64,000 nt of DNA. It comes from DASREM01 sp035652095 (lineage in GTDB: Bacteria > Acidobacteriota > Terriglobia > Terriglobales > Acidobacteriaceae). Made by a program: the position numbers and the translations under genes. The stretch is taken from NCBI GenBank assembly GCA_035652095.1, contig DASREM010000053.1:151131-215130 (forward strand). Direction: 5' to 3'. Below the pieces are notes generated by a model, which saw only the letters and a list, made by a program, of their open reading frames with translations, made no database searches and was not told the origin of the DNA. This document shows, piece by piece, positions 61,938 to 64,000 of this stretch. Each line of letters begins with the position of its first letter. The stretch's first letter is position 1.

Positions 61938-62654
61938 TTACACGGCCGCGCCAAGACGTGCCAGGAGGACAGTAAAGCCGGCTGTGACCGCAGTGCTGGA
62001 GAAATTCACCATGTCATTGTTCAAATAGCCGCGGCGCTCGAGAACTGCTCCCAACAGGCTATCGGCCAACGTTCCAACAAACGCGGCCAACAGGGCGACT
62101 GCGGCAAGACGCAAAGGAATCAGGTGCATTCCGACGCAAATCAAGGTCACGATTCCAGCAGCGCCAAGTCCAGCCAGAGTTCCGATCAAGGTAATCCCGC
62201 CGTCGGTGCCCGCGGGCACGCTTTCGAAATTCGTGATCAAGCGGGCGCGGGTTGCGCAGGCTTGCCCGAGTTCGCTCGAAACGGTATCGGCAGCGGCCTC
62301 CGCGAGAGCGCCACACATGGCAAGCACATAGATCGGATTGTGATCGGAGGCGAACAGTGCGGCGAAAACGGATGCCACGCCCAGATTGGCGAGAACCTGC
62401 AGTGCGTTGCGCCCGTGGCTTTGCTCGGCGGTGCCCAGTTGTTGCTTGCGGGAGTACCCAAAGCGGGTGGCGAGCCAGGTCAGCACGAACACGGAAACCA
62501 GCGCCACGAACGCGCCCATCCCGGCGGAAACGTAAAGAGTGAAACAAACGATCGCCCCAGCGATGGCGCCGGAGAGGCTAACCCCTTTCAGAGCATAGGC
62601 TACGGCGGCGAAAGCGAGCGTGACCAGCGCCGGCGCCAGCAGTGATGCGGTCAT
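61938..62654 (-). CDS. DUF92 membrane protein (VTE6/TMEM19 family)
   Basis: 238 residues with six or more helices. Family landmarks are AAADTVSSELGQ, GTDGGITLIGTLAG and DSLLGAVLERRGYLNNDMVNF. The plant member VTE6 is a phytyl-phosphate kinase, so a polyprenyl or phytyl phosphate kinase role is possible; bacterial substrates are unknown. Start at MTASLLAPALV; an upstream frame extension is hydrophilic and unlikely. Confidence 0.88.
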   Translation of the reverse strand: MTASLLAPALVTLAFAAVAYALKGVSLSGAIAGAIVCFTLYVSAGMGAFVALVSVFVLTWLATRFGYSRKQQLGTAEQSHGRNALQVLANLGVASVFAALFASDHNPIYVLAMCGALAEAAADTVSSELGQACATRARLITNFESVPAGTDGGITLIGTLAGLGAAGIVTLICVGMHLIPLRLAAVALLAAFVGTLADSLLGAVLERRGYLNNDMVNFSSTAVTAGFTVLLARLGAAV

Positions 62655-62835
62655 TGCCGGGCCCGCCGGAACCTGATGTGCAACCACGACATATAGTGGG
62701 GCTCGGGTCCATACCCCACGTCTTCGGGCTTCCACTCTCGGTTACCGCTGTCAGGTTCGTGCATCAAAGTGTCGGATGTAGTTTAAACTCACTACCTTGG
62801 CACGGCTCTGGCCGTTGCACCTTGGGGGATGAACG

Positions 62836-63675
62836 ATGGCGGCCTCGGTTTGGTCTGGTTATCTTACCTTCGGTTTGATTTCCATGCCGGTACGTCTTTT
62901 CTCCGGCGCGCGCAGTTCCGGCATTTCCTTTCACATGCTGCACCGCGATGATTTGCAGCGGGTCAAGCAGCAGCTTATCTGCTCCGCGGATGGCAAAGTC
63001 ATCGAGCGCAGCGATACCGTGAAGGGCTATGAGTACCGCAAAGACGAATACGTAGTGATCGAGCCCGACGAGATCAAGAAAATCGAACCGAAAACCGCCA
63101 AGACGATGGAGATTCTCGAGTTCGTCAAGGCCAGCGACGTGGACCCCCTGTATTTCGAGTCGTCGTACTTCATGGTTCCCGAAGAAGCGGGGCGGCGTCC
63201 TTACGCGCTGCTGACCAAGGCGCTGGAAGAGAGCGAATATGTCGCCATCGCGAAAGTGACGATGCACAACCGGGAATACACCGTGTTCCTGCGCCCTTAC
63301 AACGGCGGAATGATGCTGCATACCATGTACTACTCCGAAGAAGTGCGGCAAGTGGAATCGTTCGGAGCCCCGGATGTCGAGTTGAAAGACGCCGAGGTGA
63401 AGGTCGCACATCAACTCATTGAAGCACTGGCCGGGGACTGGGACCCCGAGAAGTATCACGACTCCTTCCAGGAAAACTTAAAGAGGCTAATTGAGACCAA
63501 GCTGGAGGGTGGGAAGATCGCGGAAGTCGAGAAGCCCAAGAAACTTGCGCCGGTAGTGGACTTGATGGCAGCCCTCAAACAGAGTCTCGCCGAGATGGAA
63601 GGAAAGAAGAAGCCCGCGGCTCACGCCACCCAGGAACATGCGGCAGCAGGGAAGAAGTCGCGCGGCCGACGCTGA
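62836..63675 (+). CDS. ku: Non-homologous end joining protein Ku
   Basis: 279 residues, the full bacterial Ku core: WSGYLTFGLISMPVRLFSGA, VKGYEYRKDEYVVIE, YFMVPEEAGRRPYALL, and LIEALAGDWDPEKYHDSF, then a basic Lys-rich C-terminal tail (EGKKKPAAHA, GKKSRGRR). Homodimeric DNA-end clamp that recruits LigD. No ligase gene is visible in the window. ATG start; GGGGG upstream. Confidence 0.96.
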   Translation: MAASVWSGYLTFGLISMPVRLFSGARSSGISFHMLHRDDLQRVKQQLICSADGKVIERSDTVKGYEYRKDEYVVIEPDEIKKIEPKTAKTMEILEFVKASDVDPLYFESSYFMVPEEAGRRPYALLTKALEESEYVAIAKVTMHNREYTVFLRPYNGGMMLHTMYYSEEVRQVESFGAPDVELKDAEVKVAHQLIEALAGDWDPEKYHDSFQENLKRLIETKLEGGKIAEVEKPKKLAPVVDLMAALKQSLAEMEGKKKPAAHATQEHAAAGKKSRGRR

Positions 63676-64000
63676 GGTTCGCTGCTTGGGGTCAGTTCAT
63701 TTCCGGTCCCATTCGATTCTTTTGGATATGCATGACCTCGCCGATTCTCCTTCCTAGTGCCGCCCAAGCTCACCAGAAGCCTCATTGGCAGCGCCATTTG
63801 TCTGGCTGAACGAATCATCACGAAGATTGACCGGTTGGAGCAGTGAGGCTGGATTGCTTGTGAAATGGCCTTCCATGAGAAGGCCGGTCGGAGTCAAGGA
63901 AATTTTGCGGTCATAGTGAGTTTTTGTTCTTTGTCTTAGAGAAAAGTTTTCTTCTGCCGAGTCAGCCACTGTCGCCATGCTTCCATTCGCACTCTCAAGG
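63676..64000. other. Gene-free right end of the window
   Basis: 325 bp with lower GC than the rest. A 74-codon frame on the minus strand (63754-63978, starting MATVADSAEENF) has GGAAG close to its ATG but no recognisable family; I do not call it. No repeat or terminator seen. A following gene may start outside the window. Confidence 0.4.

Noticed and set aside
63754..63978. 74-codon minus-strand frame at the right edge
   Set aside because: Possible but unsupported: no family, ambiguous ribosome-binding site, and context cut by the window end.

Overview
The window is about 60% GC and gene-dense. It reads like a chromosome segment from an Acidobacteriota-type Gram-negative bacterium. This is inference from gene content: an Oar-like TonB-dependent receptor with an N-terminal carboxypeptidase-regulatory domain, a Ser/Thr kinase fused to kinesin-light-chain-type TPRs, a fused transaldolase/glucose-6-phosphate isomerase, several small secreted proteins of unknown function, and lipid A and lipoprotein genes (lpxD, an LpxL-type acyltransferase, lnt). 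I found no insertion sequence, prophage, CRISPR array or plasmid gene.

Layout. 1-5 kb (minus strand): pentose-phosphate genes tal-pgi (its end lies outside the window) and tkt. 5-17.3 kb: signalling and housekeeping genes, including a PilZ protein, NarL-type regulator, radical SAM protein, HAD phosphatase, Ser/Thr kinase-TPR, SDR, tRNA-Arg(CCG), RRM protein and typA. 17.4-38 kb: a large amine-utilisation island arranged around a divergent control region at 25.35-25.50 kb. Leftward from it run a MerR-XRE-cupin regulator, a secreted YtcJ-type amidohydrolase, a complete PotD/A/B/C-type polyamine ABC importer and a Tat-exported FAD amine oxidase. Rightward run a TonB receptor, a class-III aminotransferase, an APC permease, an aldehyde dehydrogenase, a GabT-type aminotransferase, an MmsA-type semialdehyde dehydrogenase and another class-III aminotransferase. 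38-47.5 kb: a secreted beta-propeller-like protein, a DmpA/BapA-type beta-aminopeptidase, small unknown proteins, a LuxR-type regulator with a degenerate receiver, a second radical SAM protein, and DUF3395 and SYLF proteins. 47.5-55.4 kb: an envelope/translation block (acyltransferase, lpxD, P-loop protein, lnt, prfB with a programmed +1 frameshift, HD-domain alarmone-hydrolase-like protein, repeat protein, CoA-binding protein), mostly with start and stop codons overlapping. 55.4-63.7 kb: PP2C phosphatase, rarA, an rRNA-type methyltransferase, a Sua5-type gene, a YdcF-like gene, a DinB-like gene, a cyclase-like protein, DUF92 and Ku.

The most coherent candidate system is the 21-kb amine island. 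Its gene order suggests outer-membrane uptake, periplasmic release or oxidation, inner-membrane import and full carbon-skeleton oxidation. The regulator has an unusual three-domain architecture. A perfect dyad, AACCTTGC-N9-GCAAGGTT, sits exactly over the divergent promoters. The substrate cannot be read from the sequence; polyamines or N-acylated amines, with beta-alanine and GABA as intermediates, are the best inference.

Smaller items of note are an intrinsic terminator at 46.65 kb with no gene upstream of it, a 47-codon membrane mini-protein at 48.5 kb, a leaderless-looking zinc-ribbon gene at 7.5 kb, and a nested hairpin before the APC permease.
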